Shown here in pieces: positions 17,266-26,690 of a stretch of DNA of 64,000 bases. Source of the DNA: Prosthecobacter sp. (lineage in GTDB: Bacteria > Verrucomicrobiota > Verrucomicrobiia > Verrucomicrobiales > Verrucomicrobiaceae); NCBI GenBank assembly GCA_019186985.1, contig JABARQ010000013.1, positions 124,001 to 188,000 on the forward strand. The letters are read 5' to 3'. The notes beneath the pieces were generated by a model. That model saw only the letters and a program-made list of their open reading frames with translations, was not told where the DNA came from and ran no database searches. How positions within the stretch are numbered: the stretch's first letter is position 1; each line of letters begins with the position of its first letter. The position numbers and the translations under genes were made by a program.

Positions 17266-18705
17266 ATGAACACCGTGAACCCAGTTCTCAACCGTCGCCA
17301 GTGGCTCAACCGCATGGGCTCAGGCCTGGGCGGGGCGGCCCTCGCCGAGATGCTGATGAAGGAGCAGGCGGCAGGTGCTGCGGCGCCCCTGGCCGATCAT
17401 GGCGTGCTTGGCGCCACGCACTGGCAGCCGAAGGCAAAACGGATCATCTACCTGTTCATGTCAGGCGGTCCCTCCCAGCTGGACCTGTATGACTACAAGC
17501 CGCTGCTGAACCAGCGCCATGGGGAGCAGCTGCCGGACTCCGTGCGCGGCGGCCAGCGGCTGACCGGCATGTCGGGGAACCAGTCGTCGATTCCGATGGT
17601 GGGTTCGCCCTTCAAGTTCAGGCAGCATGGACAGTCCGGAGGCTGGTATTCGGAACTGCTGCCGCATACGGCGGGCGTTGCGGACCATCTGTGCGTGATC
17701 CGATCCATGTTCACGGAGAGCATCAACCACGGTCCCGGGGTGACGTTCTTCCAGACGGGATCGCAGATCGCGGGCCGGCCGAGCATGGGCGCCTGGCTGA
17801 GCTATGGCCTGGGGGCCGACAACACGAACCTGCCGTCGTTCACCGTGCTGATCACCAAGGGCAAGGGAGGTCAGCCGCTGGGGGCGCATCTGTGGGGCAG
17901 CGGCTTCCTGCCCACGAAACATCAGGGGGTCCTGTTTCGTGCGGCCAAGGATCCCGTGCTGTACCTGGGCAATCCGGAAGGTGTCAGCGATGCATCACGG
18001 CGCGCCATGCTTGACCGGCTGAGGGAGCTGCATGAGCACCAGTTTGCGGGCACGCCGGACGTCGAGATCCAGAACCGCATTGACCACTATGAAATGGCCT
18101 ACCGGATGCAGTCCAGCATTCCGGAGGCCACGGACTTCAGTGATGAGCCGCAGCATGTGCTCGACATGTATGGGTCGGAGGTGAAGACACCGGGAACCTT
18201 TGCCGCCAACTGCCTCCAGGCCAGGCGCCTGGCGGAACGCGGGGTGCGCTTCATTCAGCTATATCATCAGGACTGGGACCATCATGGCGGGCTGCCCGGG
18301 GCCCTGCCCAGGCTCTGCCAGGAAACCGACCAGCCTGCGGCGGCGCTTGTGAAGGACCTCCGGCAGCGCGGGCTTCTGGATGACACGCTGGTGGTCTGGG
18401 GCGGTGAGTTTGGCCGAACCAATTATTGTCAGGGCAAGATCCAGCCCAACTTCGGGCGTGACCACCATCCCCGCTGCTTCACGGCCTGGATGGCGGGAGG
18501 CGGCGTGAAGCCCGGCATCCTCCACGGCGAGACTGACGAGTTCGGCTACAACGTGGTGAGGGACGGTCTGCACATCCACGACTTTCATGCCACGATCCTG
18601 CACCTGCTGGGAATCGATCATGAGCGCCTGACTTACAAGTTCCAGGGGCGGCGATACCGTCTGACGGACATCCACGGGCATGTGGTGAAGGGCCTGCTGG
18701 CCTGA
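17266..18705 (+). CDS. DUF1501 (sulfatase-like fold) Tat-exported protein
   Basis: A 479-residue protein beginning with a twin-arginine-type leader (NRRQWLNRMGSGLGGAALAE). The core shows DUF1501 features related to the alkaline phosphatase/sulfatase superfamily: YLFMSGGPSQLDLYDYKP, FTESINHGPGVTFFQTG, GVRFIQLYHQDWDHHGG, LVVWGGEFGRTNYCQG and GRDHHPRCFTAWMAGGG. The Asp/His residues in these stretches would bind metal. It forms a two-gene unit with the upstream DUF1549/DUF1553 protein. The substrate is unknown. The pairing is characteristic of Planctomycetes and Verrucomicrobia and supports the phylum call. Confidence 0.92.
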   Translation: MNTVNPVLNRRQWLNRMGSGLGGAALAEMLMKEQAAGAAAPLADHGVLGATHWQPKAKRIIYLFMSGGPSQLDLYDYKPLLNQRHGEQLPDSVRGGQRLTGMSGNQSSIPMVGSPFKFRQHGQSGGWYSELLPHTAGVADHLCVIRSMFTESINHGPGVTFFQTGSQIAGRPSMGAWLSYGLGADNTNLPSFTVLITKGKGGQPLGAHLWGSGFLPTKHQGVLFRAAKDPVLYLGNPEGVSDASRRAMLDRLRELHEHQFAGTPDVEIQNRIDHYEMAYRMQSSIPEATDFSDEPQHVLDMYGSEVKTPGTFAANCLQARRLAERGVRFIQLYHQDWDHHGGLPGALPRLCQETDQPAAALVKDLRQRGLLDDTLVVWGGEFGRTNYCQGKIQPNFGRDHHPRCFTAWMAGGGVKPGILHGETDEFGYNVVRDGLHIHDFHATILHLLGIDHERLTYKFQGRRYRLTDIHGHVVKGLLA

Positions 18706-18769
18706 ATGGTATGGCAGGACCGAGAAGGGCGTTTACTTGCACGTCGGCTTCTTTGCGCGAAACTGGCCG

Positions 18770-20089
18770 GTGGCTGAAAGCGAATCCATCACCAAACCCA
18801 CCGCTCGTTTTGAGGACCTGCGGGGCATCCTGCGTTATGTGCCGCAGTTCAGGCAGCGCGTCTTCGTGATCGCGATTGACGGGGCGGTCATGCACCAGCC
18901 CGGCTTTGCCAGCCTGCTCCAGGACGTGGCGGTGCTTCAGTCGCTGAACATCGAGGTCGTGCTCGTGTTCGGTGCCAGGGCCCAGATCCGGTCACTGGCT
19001 GAAAGGCGCGGCGTACCGCTGACCAGTGACGACGGCATGAGCCGGACGGACCTGGCGACTCTTGAGGTTGCGGTGGAGGCGATCACCCGCCAGGCCAGCG
19101 AGCTGATGGCGGACCTGACGGCGCTGGAGCTGCCCGTGGTCATCTCCAACGCCCTGGTGGTCCATCCTGCGGGCGTGATTGAAGGCGTTGACCAGGAGTT
19201 CACCGGCCGGATTGAACGCGTGGATTCCGAATCCCTGCGCGTGCTGCTGAAGGCGGACATCATCCCGATCCTGCCTCCGCTCGGCTATGATGGCCGGGGG
19301 GCGACGCTGCGGCTGAATTCGGATGCCGTGGCCACCGAGGTGGCGATCGCGCTTGGGGCGGCCAAGGTGATCTTTGTCTCGGAGGCAGGCCTGACCTGTC
19401 CGGACGGCAGTCGGCTTGCCCAGATTTCCGTGGCGGATGCCCGGGACATCGCCAGGAAAAGGGACGCGCGGCATGATGTGAACCTGCTTTCCAAGCTTCG
19501 TTACGCCGCCCTGGCCTGCCAGGAGGGCGTGCCTAGGGTGCACATCGTGGACGGCACCCAGGACGAGGCCCTGCTGGCGGAGTTGTTCAGCAATGAGGGC
19601 GTGGGCACCATGATCCATGCCGATGATTACCAGCAGATCCGCAAGGCCCGCTCCTCGGACATTCCGATGCTGCTCGGCATGATGCAGCAGTCGATGGATG
19701 ACGCGGCCCTTGTCCCCAGGACGCGCGAACAGATCCAGTCGAAGATCAAGGATTTCTTCGTGCTGGAGACCGATGGCAACCCGATCGGCTGCGTGGCGGT
19801 ACACTCCTATGACGAGGAGGGCCGCAGGGTGGCCGAGCTGGCCTGCCTGTTCGTACGCAGAAGCCACAAAAACCGCGGTCACGGACAGAAGCTGGTCGCC
19901 TATGCTGAAGATGTCGCCCGGCAGCGCAGCTGTTCGGTGCTGGTCGCCCTGAGCACCCAGGCCTTCAGGTTTTTTGAGGAGAAGATGGGCTTTCAGGTCA
20001 CCACGCCTGACGCCCTTCCCGTGGCCCGTCGTGAGAAGTACGACCGGAGCGGCAGGAACTCGAAGGTTCTGATCAAGGCGCTGAAGTGA
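18770..20089 (+). CDS. argA: N-acetylglutamate synthase (amino-acid N-acetyltransferase)
   Basis: A 439-residue classical ArgA: an N-terminal amino-acid-kinase-like domain (about 1-280; VFVIAIDGAVM, LRLNSDAVATEVAIALGAAK) and a C-terminal GNAT acetyltransferase domain (about 290-439; LACLFVRRSHKNRGHGQKL, acetyl-CoA loop). It makes N-acetylglutamate from acetyl-CoA and glutamate, the first step of arginine synthesis; in this family the kinase-like domain senses arginine. The start is uncertain. GTG 18770 gives VAESESITKPTARFEDLRG, which fits the family; TTG 18737 would add 11 unconvincing residues. No Shine-Dalgarno sequence decides. It is not clustered with other arg genes. Confidence 0.92.
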   Translation: MAESESITKPTARFEDLRGILRYVPQFRQRVFVIAIDGAVMHQPGFASLLQDVAVLQSLNIEVVLVFGARAQIRSLAERRGVPLTSDDGMSRTDLATLEVAVEAITRQASELMADLTALELPVVISNALVVHPAGVIEGVDQEFTGRIERVDSESLRVLLKADIIPILPPLGYDGRGATLRLNSDAVATEVAIALGAAKVIFVSEAGLTCPDGSRLAQISVADARDIARKRDARHDVNLLSKLRYAALACQEGVPRVHIVDGTQDEALLAELFSNEGVGTMIHADDYQQIRKARSSDIPMLLGMMQQSMDDAALVPRTREQIQSKIKDFFVLETDGNPIGCVAVHSYDEEGRRVAELACLFVRRSHKNRGHGQKLVAYAEDVARQRSCSVLVALSTQAFRFFEEKMGFQVTTPDALPVARREKYDRSGRNSKVLIKALK

Positions 20090-20111
20090 TTGCGTTAAAT
20101 CGTGACCGCCC

Positions 20112-21215
20112 ATGTCTTTTCGCATTCTGCCCCTGCTGCTTCTGCCCAGTCTGGCCCTGTCGGCGTCCGCTCCCGCCCCGGAGCTGATCTCTCCCCAGGT
20201 CAAGGCCTGCGTGGACAAGGCCGTGGCATGGCTGTTGAAGCAGCAGCAGCCTGCGGGGCATTTCTCCGAACAGAAATCCAGCCAGCAGCCGCGCGCTGGT
20301 GACATTCCCAGCCACAGCGCGGCGATGACCTCCCTGGCCCTCATGGGTCTGGCCTCCGTCGGGCATCTTCCCGGCAACCGGACGCCGGAGAGCGAAGCGG
20401 CGAACCGGGGGCTGAAGTTCATCACCGATCATGTGGAGCCGGATGAAAACGGCTACCTGGGACGAAGCGACCGCAGCCGCATGTACGGGCATGGCATCAT
20501 GACGCTGATGCTGGTCGAAATGCTGGGCATGTCCCCCGATGAAGCCACGGACAGGAAGGTGCGTGACATGGCGGAGAAGGGCATCCGGCTCATCCTGCGC
20601 GCGCAGCAGACCCCCAAGAGCGAGGCAAACCGCGGCGGCTGGCGCTATGAACCGAGCAGCAGTGACAGTGACATCAGCGTGAGCGTCTGGCAGCTCATGG
20701 CCCTGCGCGCAGCCAAGAACAGCGGGATTGAGGTGCCCAGGGAGGCGATCGACAACGCCGTGGCCTACATCAAGCGCAGCTACCGTGCTGAACGTGACAG
20801 CAACGGGCAGCTCAAGCAGCTGGAGGCCGCCTTCAGCTATGAACCCTATGGTGGCCGTCAGACTTTTTCCACCACGTCAGCAGGCCTGCTCTCCCTTCAG
20901 GTGGCTGGCCAGTATGACGCTCCGGAAGTCCTGGGTTCTTCAAACTGGCTGCTGAAGTTTCCTCCGGAAGTGAACGAGCCCTGGTTCTTTTACGGCTGCT
21001 ACTACTACGCCCAGGGGATGTATCAGCGGGGCGGGGATCATGCCGCCACGGCGCGCCAGAAGACGGAGCAGATGCTGGTGGCCGCTCAGAATCCTGAAGG
21101 CGCCTGGTTTCCGAGAAACGGCAATGAAAAGAGCGCCGGACCTGTGTATGCAACCTCCCTGGCCCTGCTAAGCCTGAGCGTCTACCACCACTTCCTGCCG
21201 ATCTACCAGAAATAG
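20112..21215 (+). CDS. Secreted alpha/alpha-toroid protein (prenyltransferase/squalene-oxidase-like repeats)
   Basis: A 367-residue protein with signal peptide MSFRILPLLLLPSLALSASA and an all-helical repeat domain of the terpene cyclase/prenyltransferase toroid type. Repeat signatures include VDKAVAWLLKQQQPAGHFSE, HSAAMTSLALMGLASVG, YGHGIMTLMLVEMLGMSP, SVWQLMALRAAKNSG and YATSLALLSLSVYHHFLP. The DxDD acid motif of squalene-hopene cyclases is absent, and the signal peptide makes terpene cyclisation unlikely. Such exported toroids are frequent in this phylum; the function is unknown. It starts 22 bp after argA on the same strand. A bulged hairpin separates it from the convergent pseudopilin gene. 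Confidence 0.82.
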   Translation: MSFRILPLLLLPSLALSASAPAPELISPQVKACVDKAVAWLLKQQQPAGHFSEQKSSQQPRAGDIPSHSAAMTSLALMGLASVGHLPGNRTPESEAANRGLKFITDHVEPDENGYLGRSDRSRMYGHGIMTLMLVEMLGMSPDEATDRKVRDMAEKGIRLILRAQQTPKSEANRGGWRYEPSSSDSDISVSVWQLMALRAAKNSGIEVPREAIDNAVAYIKRSYRAERDSNGQLKQLEAAFSYEPYGGRQTFSTTSAGLLSLQVAGQYDAPEVLGSSNWLLKFPPEVNEPWFFYGCYYYAQGMYQRGGDHAATARQKTEQMLVAAQNPEGAWFPRNGNEKSAGPVYATSLALLSLSVYHHFLPIYQK

Positions 21216-21239
21216 CCAGCCGGAGGCTTGCCGGGCTGG
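21216..21239. terminator. Bulged hairpin between convergent genes
   Basis: CCAGC (21216-21220) pairs with GCTGG (21235-21239), and CGG with CCG inside it, with one bulged G. It lies in the 25-bp gap between two convergent genes, so it may terminate both. There is no T tract. Confidence 0.35.
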
Positions 21240-21240
21240 A

Positions 21241-21909
21241 TCACCAGTTCTTGATCCACTTGGAGCTTTCTCGTGCGAGAGTCGTGTCGTTCTGTGTGTC
21301 GATTCCCGTGGCCGTGATGTTCTTGGTGTCCTCACCATAGGACCAGATGTCATAGGTGGACAGGTTGATGGTGGTTGCCTGGGGAGGTGGCTGGCCAGGG
21401 GTGGGACTCTGGGTCGGGGCGGCCTTGATGTAGCGGATGGGATGCCCGAATCCGTCCACCATGTAATAGAGGGAGCTGTTATTGTTGGCCCAGAGCTCCC
21501 TGGGCATGTCCGTCAGGGTGACATTGGCGGCTTCATTTTCATCCACCTGCCCGTCGGAGGTGGGGTTTCCGAGGCCATCAGCTCCTTCAATCTGGTTGAA
21601 GCCGTCCCCGCTGAGCGCCTGATAAAGGCAGGCTCCGCCGCCGGCGATGTAGGTCGCGTCGGCGATGGCAACGGACTCGGAAGGATTGGCAGGCTGGGGA
21701 TAGGCGCCGAACTTCTCACGGTAGTTTTCCAGCGCCGACCGGATGACCCGGATCGACACCTCGGTGCGGTTGCGCTTGGCGGACTTGTCAGCGTAGGTGT
21801 AGGCGCCGGCCACCAGGGCGAAGAGGAGGACGATGACGCTGACGACGGTGATGAGTTCGACCAGGGTGAAGCCTGCGCTGCGGCTGCGGCGAAGAGCGGG
21901 GAGTTTCAT
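21241..21909 (-). CDS. gspG: Type II secretion/type IV pilus-type pseudopilin (GspG-like)
   Basis: A 222-residue prepilin-like protein. A short basic leader ends in the type IV prepilin site AGFTLVELITVVSVIVLLFA, with Gly before the cleavage point and Glu at +5, followed by the hydrophobic assembly helix (about 14-38). The globular part has the GspG-like ALENYREKFGAYPQP and a C-terminal region rich in Asn and Asp that may bind calcium (FGHPIRYIKA, YDIWSYGED). The ATG at 21909 is chosen because it gives a normal leader. It is the last gene of the minus-strand block with GspF and two GspE-type ATPases. The secretin and other pseudopilins are not in the window. Confidence 0.88.
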   Translation of the reverse strand: MKLPALRRSRSAGFTLVELITVVSVIVLLFALVAGAYTYADKSAKRNRTEVSIRVIRSALENYREKFGAYPQPANPSESVAIADATYIAGGGACLYQALSGDGFNQIEGADGLGNPTSDGQVDENEAANVTLTDMPRELWANNNSSLYYMVDGFGHPIRYIKAAPTQSPTPGQPPPQATTINLSTYDIWSYGEDTKNITATGIDTQNDTTLARESSKWIKNW

Positions 21910-21943
21910 GGCTTGGGGGGCGGCGGGCGGGAAAATGACAGGC

Positions 21944-23224
21944 TCAGGTGGGGGTGCCACCGCTCAGCTGCTTGATCACCTCAATCAGCGGCAGGAACAG
22001 CGCCAGCACGATGGTGCCGACGACGAGGGCCAGGAGCACGATCATGAGGGGTTCCAGCATCGAGGTGAGGGCGGAGACGGAGTTGTCGACCTCGTCCTCG
22101 TACACATCGGCGATCTTGAGAAGCATTTCAGGGAGCTGGCCGGTTTCCTCACCGACGTCGACCATGGAGATCACCATGGGCGGGAAGACGCTGCTGGCCT
22201 CCAGGGGGGCGACCATGGATTCACCTTCCTTGACGGCATCATGCACCTTGACGATGGATTCGGAGACGATGGCGTTGCCGGCGGTTTCGCGGGTGATGTT
22301 GAGGGCCTGCAGGATGGGAACGCCGGAGGTGACCAGGGTGCCGAGGGTGCGGGTGAAGCGGGAGATGGCGGTCTTGCGCTGGACATCACCGAACAGGGGG
22401 AGCTTGAGCTTCCATCCGTCGATGCGGCGGCGGCCTCCGGCGGTGGCGGCGAAGAGGCGCCAGCCGATGAAGATGACGGTTGCCCCCAGGGCCAGCCAGA
22501 TGAAGTTGTCACCCATCCAGCGGCTGAAGCCGATGACGTACTTGGTCAGGGTGGGCAGCTTGTTCTTGTCGCCCAGCATTTCTTCAAAGATCTTCTCAAA
22601 CTTCGGGACGATGACGAGCATGAGGAAGATGAGGATCGCCAGGGCGATGAACATCACGACGATCGGGTAGATCATCGCCGCCATGATCTTGTTCTTCAGC
22701 TTCTGGGCCTTCTCCTGGTATTCGGCAAGGCGGTTGAGGACGATTTCAAGCACGCCGCCGAGCTCGCCGGCCTTCACCATGTTGACGTAAAGCTTGTTAA
22801 AGATCCTGGGATACTGGGTGAGGGTCTCTGAGAAGGTGCTGCCGGTCTGGACGTTGTCCGCCAGGGTGGCGATCGTGGACTTCATGACCAGGTTGGGTTC
22901 CTGGCGGCTGAGGACGGTGAGACCGCGCAGCAGGGGCAGGCCGGAGTCAATGAGGGTCGCAAGCTGACGGGTGAAGACCATCAGGGTCTTCGGCTTCACC
23001 TTGGCGTTCGCCCCGGCCTTGACCGTTTTACCGCCCTTGGCGGAGGTGGTCTTGGCGGCGCGTTTCTTGACAGCCGCATCACCCTTGCCCTCCTGGGCCA
23101 CCTGCGTGGGATAGAGCTGGTTCTGACGAAGGAGGTTGATGGCCTCGGCCTCGTTGGCGGCGTCCAGGTCTCCAGCGACTTCATGGCCGTTTTGGTCGAG
23201 GGCGATGTAGTGAAACTTCGGCAT
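21944..23224 (-). CDS. gspF: Type II secretion inner-membrane platform protein (GspF/PilC)
   Basis: A 426-residue polytopic protein with two copies of the GspF domain (about 85-205 and 290-410). Signatures are FTRQLATLIDSGLPLLRGL, YVNMVKAGELGGVLE, and in the second copy ISRFTRTLGTLVTSGVPILQ and ISMVDVGEETGQLPEML. Membrane helices lie at about 185-210, 245-265 and 388-410. A Lys/Ala-rich linker (about 55-80) follows the N-terminal segment. It forms the inner membrane platform on which the ATPase drives pseudopilus or pilus assembly. It lies between the ATPase gene (117 bp upstream) and the pseudopilin gene (34 bp downstream). Confidence 0.93.
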   Translation of the reverse strand: MPKFHYIALDQNGHEVAGDLDAANEAEAINLLRQNQLYPTQVAQEGKGDAAVKKRAAKTTSAKGGKTVKAGANAKVKPKTLMVFTRQLATLIDSGLPLLRGLTVLSRQEPNLVMKSTIATLADNVQTGSTFSETLTQYPRIFNKLYVNMVKAGELGGVLEIVLNRLAEYQEKAQKLKNKIMAAMIYPIVVMFIALAILIFLMLVIVPKFEKIFEEMLGDKNKLPTLTKYVIGFSRWMGDNFIWLALGATVIFIGWRLFAATAGGRRRIDGWKLKLPLFGDVQRKTAISRFTRTLGTLVTSGVPILQALNITRETAGNAIVSESIVKVHDAVKEGESMVAPLEASSVFPPMVISMVDVGEETGQLPEMLLKIADVYEDEVDNSVSALTSMLEPLMIVLLALVVGTIVLALFLPLIEVIKQLSGGTPT

Positions 23225-23341
23225 ACTTAAGGGGGAGGCAGGGTGGATTTTTGAATGTTTGTTAGATTACTGGGGCGCTGCGGATGATGTCCAACAAATT
23301 CCTGGTCGTGCGCGGCGCAATTTCGAGGAGCGAAGGACGGA

Positions 23342-25000
23342 TCAGGTGTATTTCAGGACTTCCTCGATGGTGGTTTCTCCGTCGTAGATGTTGCGCAGGC
23401 CGTCCTCACGCAGCGTCATCATGCCCAGTTCAATGGCCTTCTGCTTCAGCACCAGGGTGGGTGCGCGTTCGACAATGAGCTCCCGGACCGGGTCGGTCAC
23501 GTTGAGAAGCTCGTAGATGCCCTTGCGGCCCTTGTAGCCGGAGCCGCCGCATTTGTCACAGCCGGCGCCGGTGTAGAACTGCTTGCCGCCCAGGTCATCC
23601 TGGTTCAGGCCGAGCTGGTTCAGGATGGAAAGGCTGGGGTCGTAGGCGGTGCGGCAGTTTTTGCAGATGGTGCGCAGAAGCCTCTGGGCGAGGATGCCCT
23701 CCAGCGTGGCGGACACGAGGAAGGGTTCGACCCCCATGTCCACGAGACGGGTGACGGCGCCGGCGGCGTCGTTTGTGTGGAGGGTGCTGAGCACAAGGTG
23801 TCCGGTGAGGGAGGCCTGGATGGCGATCTGGGCGGTTTCGACGTCACGCATCTCACCCACCATGATCTTGTCAGGATCCTGACGGAGGAAGGAGCGCAGG
23901 GCCTTGGCGAAGGTCAGGCCGACGGCGTCGTTGACGGGCACCTGCATGATGCCGTCGAGCTCGTATTCGACGGGGTCCTCGGCGGTGAGCACCTTGGTGT
24001 CGATCTGGTTGATCCTGCGCAGGCAGGCGTAAAGGGTGGTGGTCTTGCCGGCGCCGGTCGGGCCGGTCACGATGAAGATGCCGTTGGGCTTTTCGATCGT
24101 GTCGGTGATATAGTCAAAAAGATAGGGCGGCATGCCAAGATGCTCGAGGTCGAGGTTGACGCTGCTGCGGTCAAGGACGCGGAGCACGACGGATTCACCA
24201 TGCTGGGTCGGCAGGGAGTTGACGCGCATGTCGACCGGCTTGCCGTTGACGACGGTCATGATGCGTCCGTCCTGAGGGACGCGGCGTTCGGCGATGTTCA
24301 TGTTGGCCATGACCTTCACCCTGGAGATCACCGAGTTGGCCAGGTGAACGGGCGGGGGGGCCATTTCATAAAGCGCGCCGTCCACCCGGTAGCGGATCTT
24401 GAACTCGTGCTCGAAGGGTTCGAAATGGATGTCCGAGGCCTTTTCCTTGATGGCCTGGGTCATGACGAGGTCGACGAACTTGACGATGGGGGCGGAGTTG
24501 GCCTCCACTTCGGGAGAGTCCTTCCCGGCGCTGGCGAGGCCGCCGAAGATGTCCTCGATGCTGGGGGCTCCGGTGCCGTAGTGCTTGTCAATCAGCGCCT
24601 GCACCTGGCTGCGGCGGGCGACGACCGGAACGATCTGCTTGCCGAGGCCGAAGTGGAGGTCCTCGACGAGCTGTGGGTTCAGGGGATCGGTGAAGGCGAC
24701 ATGCAGGCCGCGGGCGTCCAGGGTGATGGGGAAGGAGCCGTAAAGGCGTGCCATGCCTGCCGGGACGAGGTTGATGACGGAGGGCGGGGGCTCATAGCTG
24801 GACAGGTCAAAGTGCTCGGCGCCGAGTTCTTCGGCGACAACGGCCCAGAACTCGTCCTCGGTCTGGTAGATGCCGTAGTCCAGGATGGTCTGGAGGATTT
24901 CCTTGCCGTTGTGGATGCAGTCCTGGTTCAGGCCGTCGGCGACGCCGGAGTCGATGACTCCGCGTGACTGAAGCATGTCGATGACGTTTTGGGGGGTCAT
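23342..25000 (-). CDS. gspE: Type II secretion/pilus assembly ATPase, second of a tandem pair
   Basis: A 552-residue hexameric traffic ATPase. An N-terminal GspE/PilB domain (about 1-145) precedes the motor domain with Walker A GPTGAGKTTTLYA, the Asp box around TAEDPVEYELDGIMQV, Walker B KIMVGEMRDVETA and the His box HLVLSTLHTNDAAGAVTRL. A zinc-binding four-Cys segment (CKNC and CDKC) follows at about 455-490. It powers pilus or pseudopilus extension through GspF. It starts 37 bp downstream of a paralogous ATPase gene. The two share the motor domain but differ in the N-terminal half, so they may serve different platforms or form mixed machines. Confidence 0.93.
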   Translation of the reverse strand: MTPQNVIDMLQSRGVIDSGVADGLNQDCIHNGKEILQTILDYGIYQTEDEFWAVVAEELGAEHFDLSSYEPPPSVINLVPAGMARLYGSFPITLDARGLHVAFTDPLNPQLVEDLHFGLGKQIVPVVARRSQVQALIDKHYGTGAPSIEDIFGGLASAGKDSPEVEANSAPIVKFVDLVMTQAIKEKASDIHFEPFEHEFKIRYRVDGALYEMAPPPVHLANSVISRVKVMANMNIAERRVPQDGRIMTVVNGKPVDMRVNSLPTQHGESVVLRVLDRSSVNLDLEHLGMPPYLFDYITDTIEKPNGIFIVTGPTGAGKTTTLYACLRRINQIDTKVLTAEDPVEYELDGIMQVPVNDAVGLTFAKALRSFLRQDPDKIMVGEMRDVETAQIAIQASLTGHLVLSTLHTNDAAGAVTRLVDMGVEPFLVSATLEGILAQRLLRTICKNCRTAYDPSLSILNQLGLNQDDLGGKQFYTGAGCDKCGGSGYKGRKGIYELLNVTDPVRELIVERAPTLVLKQKAIELGMMTLREDGLRNIYDGETTIEEVLKYT

Positions 25001-25037
25001 GTCGGGGGGGAGGGGTTCGGTTGCCGGGGTGCGGGGC

Positions 25038-26690
25038 TCAATCAGCGTCGGACATGGTGGCTTCGATGACTTCGTCGGCGGTGGTCACACCGGCCAGCAC
25101 CTTGCGGACGCCGTCTTCGCGGAGGGTTCTCATGCCAAGCTCGCGGGCGCGTTTGCGCAGCTGCGGCGTGGTGAGGTTCTGGTTGATCATGTTGCGGACT
25201 TCGTCGTCCACCTTGAAAATTTCGGCGATGACCATGCGGCCGCGGTAGCCGGAGTTGCGGCACTTGTTGCAGCCCTTGGGGCCCATGATGCTGGCGTTGA
25301 AGAGCTGGCTGGCCTCCAGCCCCAGGTGACGCAGCTCCTTGTCGCTGAGCCCCGATGGCTGCTTGCATTCGCCGCAGAGCTTGCGGACCAGGCGCTGGGC
25401 CAGGATGCCGCGGACGGCGGAGGCGATGAGGAAGGGCTTGATGCCGATGTCGGCAAGACGGGCGACGGCGCTCGGGGCGTCGTTGGTGTGGAGGGTGGAG
25501 AAGACAAGATGTCCGGTGAGGGAGGCCTGGATGGCGATGCCGGCCGTCTCGGCATCACGAATTTCCCCGAGCATGATGATGTTGGGCGCCTGGCGGAGCA
25601 TGGCGCGCAGGGCGGCGGCGAAGGTCATGCCGACGTCCTCCTTCACCATGACCTGGTTGATGCCGGGCAGCTCATATTCAACCGGGTCCTCGACGGTGAT
25701 GATCTTGCGGTCGGGACGGTTGATGAAGTTGAGGCAGGCGTAGAGAGTCGTCGTCTTGCCGGAGCCCGTCGGGCCGGTGACCAGGACGATGCCGTCAGGC
25801 AGGGTGACGAGCTTTTCAAAGCAGTCCTGGTCGTCGCTGAAGAAGCCGAGGTCGCTGAGGCCGAGGCGGAGGCTGCTCTTGTCGAGCACGCGCATGACCA
25901 CGCTTTCGCCGTTCTGGGTGGGGATGATGGAGACGCGGAGGTCAAGCTCCTTGTCGCCGAACTTCATCTGGATTCGGCCGTCCTGGGGCACGCGTTTTTC
26001 GTCGATGCTCATCGTGCCGGTCATGATCTTGACACGGGCGATGATGGAGGAAAGCAGGCGCTTGGGGTGGTGTTCGATGTCCACCATCACGCCGTCCATG
26101 CGGAAGCGGACGCGGATGTCCTTCTCCAGGGGCTCGATGTGGATGTCGGACGCCCGGTTGCGGAAGGCGTCCATGAGCATGTTGGTGACCAGCTTGATGA
26201 TCGGTGCGTCACCGTCACCGGCGCCCGAGGCGTCGTCCTTGTGGCCGCCCGTCATGGCTTCGTTGCCGTAGATGGTGACCATGACCTCCTGGATGAGGTT
26301 GGGGGTGGAGCAGAAGAACTCCAGCTCCGGCTGCAGGACGTGGGGCAGGGCGTCGAGCGTTTCGAAGTCGTAGGGGTCGGAGACGGCGACCTGAAGGGCG
26401 GTGCCGTTCATGCCGATGGGCACGACCTTGTATTTCTTCGCCTGCTCCAGGGTGACGAGGCCCTTCAATGCCGGGTTGGCCTGGAAGCCGTGCAGGTCCA
26501 CATACTCCATGCCGCTGTTGGAGGCGATGAGCTGGGCCACCTGCTCGTCGGTGACGATGCCGGTCTTGATGAGGGTTTCAAGGGGCGTCTCCTGGCCCTT
26601 CTTGTTGTTTTTGGCCTGCTGGAGGTCCTGGGCGGTGACATAACCGGCCTCGGTCAGCAGTTCGATGAGAAACTCTTCGTTGGAATACAT
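25038..26690 (-). CDS. Type II secretion/pilus assembly ATPase, first of a tandem pair
   Basis: A 550-residue PilB/GspE paralogue. The N-terminal domain (about 1-150; MYSNEEFLIELLTEAGYV) precedes the motor with Walker A GPTGSGKTTTLYACL, Asp box TVEDPVEYELPGINQVM, Walker B NIIMLGEIRDAETAGIA and His box HLVFSTLHTNDAPSAVARL. The zinc segment has CGEC and CNKC. The ATG at 26690 is preferred: the frame continues 14 codons upstream into a polar stretch without family resemblance. It leads a minus-strand block of four genes and diverges from thrC across 126 bp. Confidence 0.92.
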   Translation of the reverse strand: MYSNEEFLIELLTEAGYVTAQDLQQAKNNKKGQETPLETLIKTGIVTDEQVAQLIASNSGMEYVDLHGFQANPALKGLVTLEQAKKYKVVPIGMNGTALQVAVSDPYDFETLDALPHVLQPELEFFCSTPNLIQEVMVTIYGNEAMTGGHKDDASGAGDGDAPIIKLVTNMLMDAFRNRASDIHIEPLEKDIRVRFRMDGVMVDIEHHPKRLLSSIIARVKIMTGTMSIDEKRVPQDGRIQMKFGDKELDLRVSIIPTQNGESVVMRVLDKSSLRLGLSDLGFFSDDQDCFEKLVTLPDGIVLVTGPTGSGKTTTLYACLNFINRPDRKIITVEDPVEYELPGINQVMVKEDVGMTFAAALRAMLRQAPNIIMLGEIRDAETAGIAIQASLTGHLVFSTLHTNDAPSAVARLADIGIKPFLIASAVRGILAQRLVRKLCGECKQPSGLSDKELRHLGLEASQLFNASIMGPKGCNKCRNSGYRGRMVIAEIFKVDDEVRNMINQNLTTPQLRKRARELGMRTLREDGVRKVLAGVTTADEVIEATMSDAD

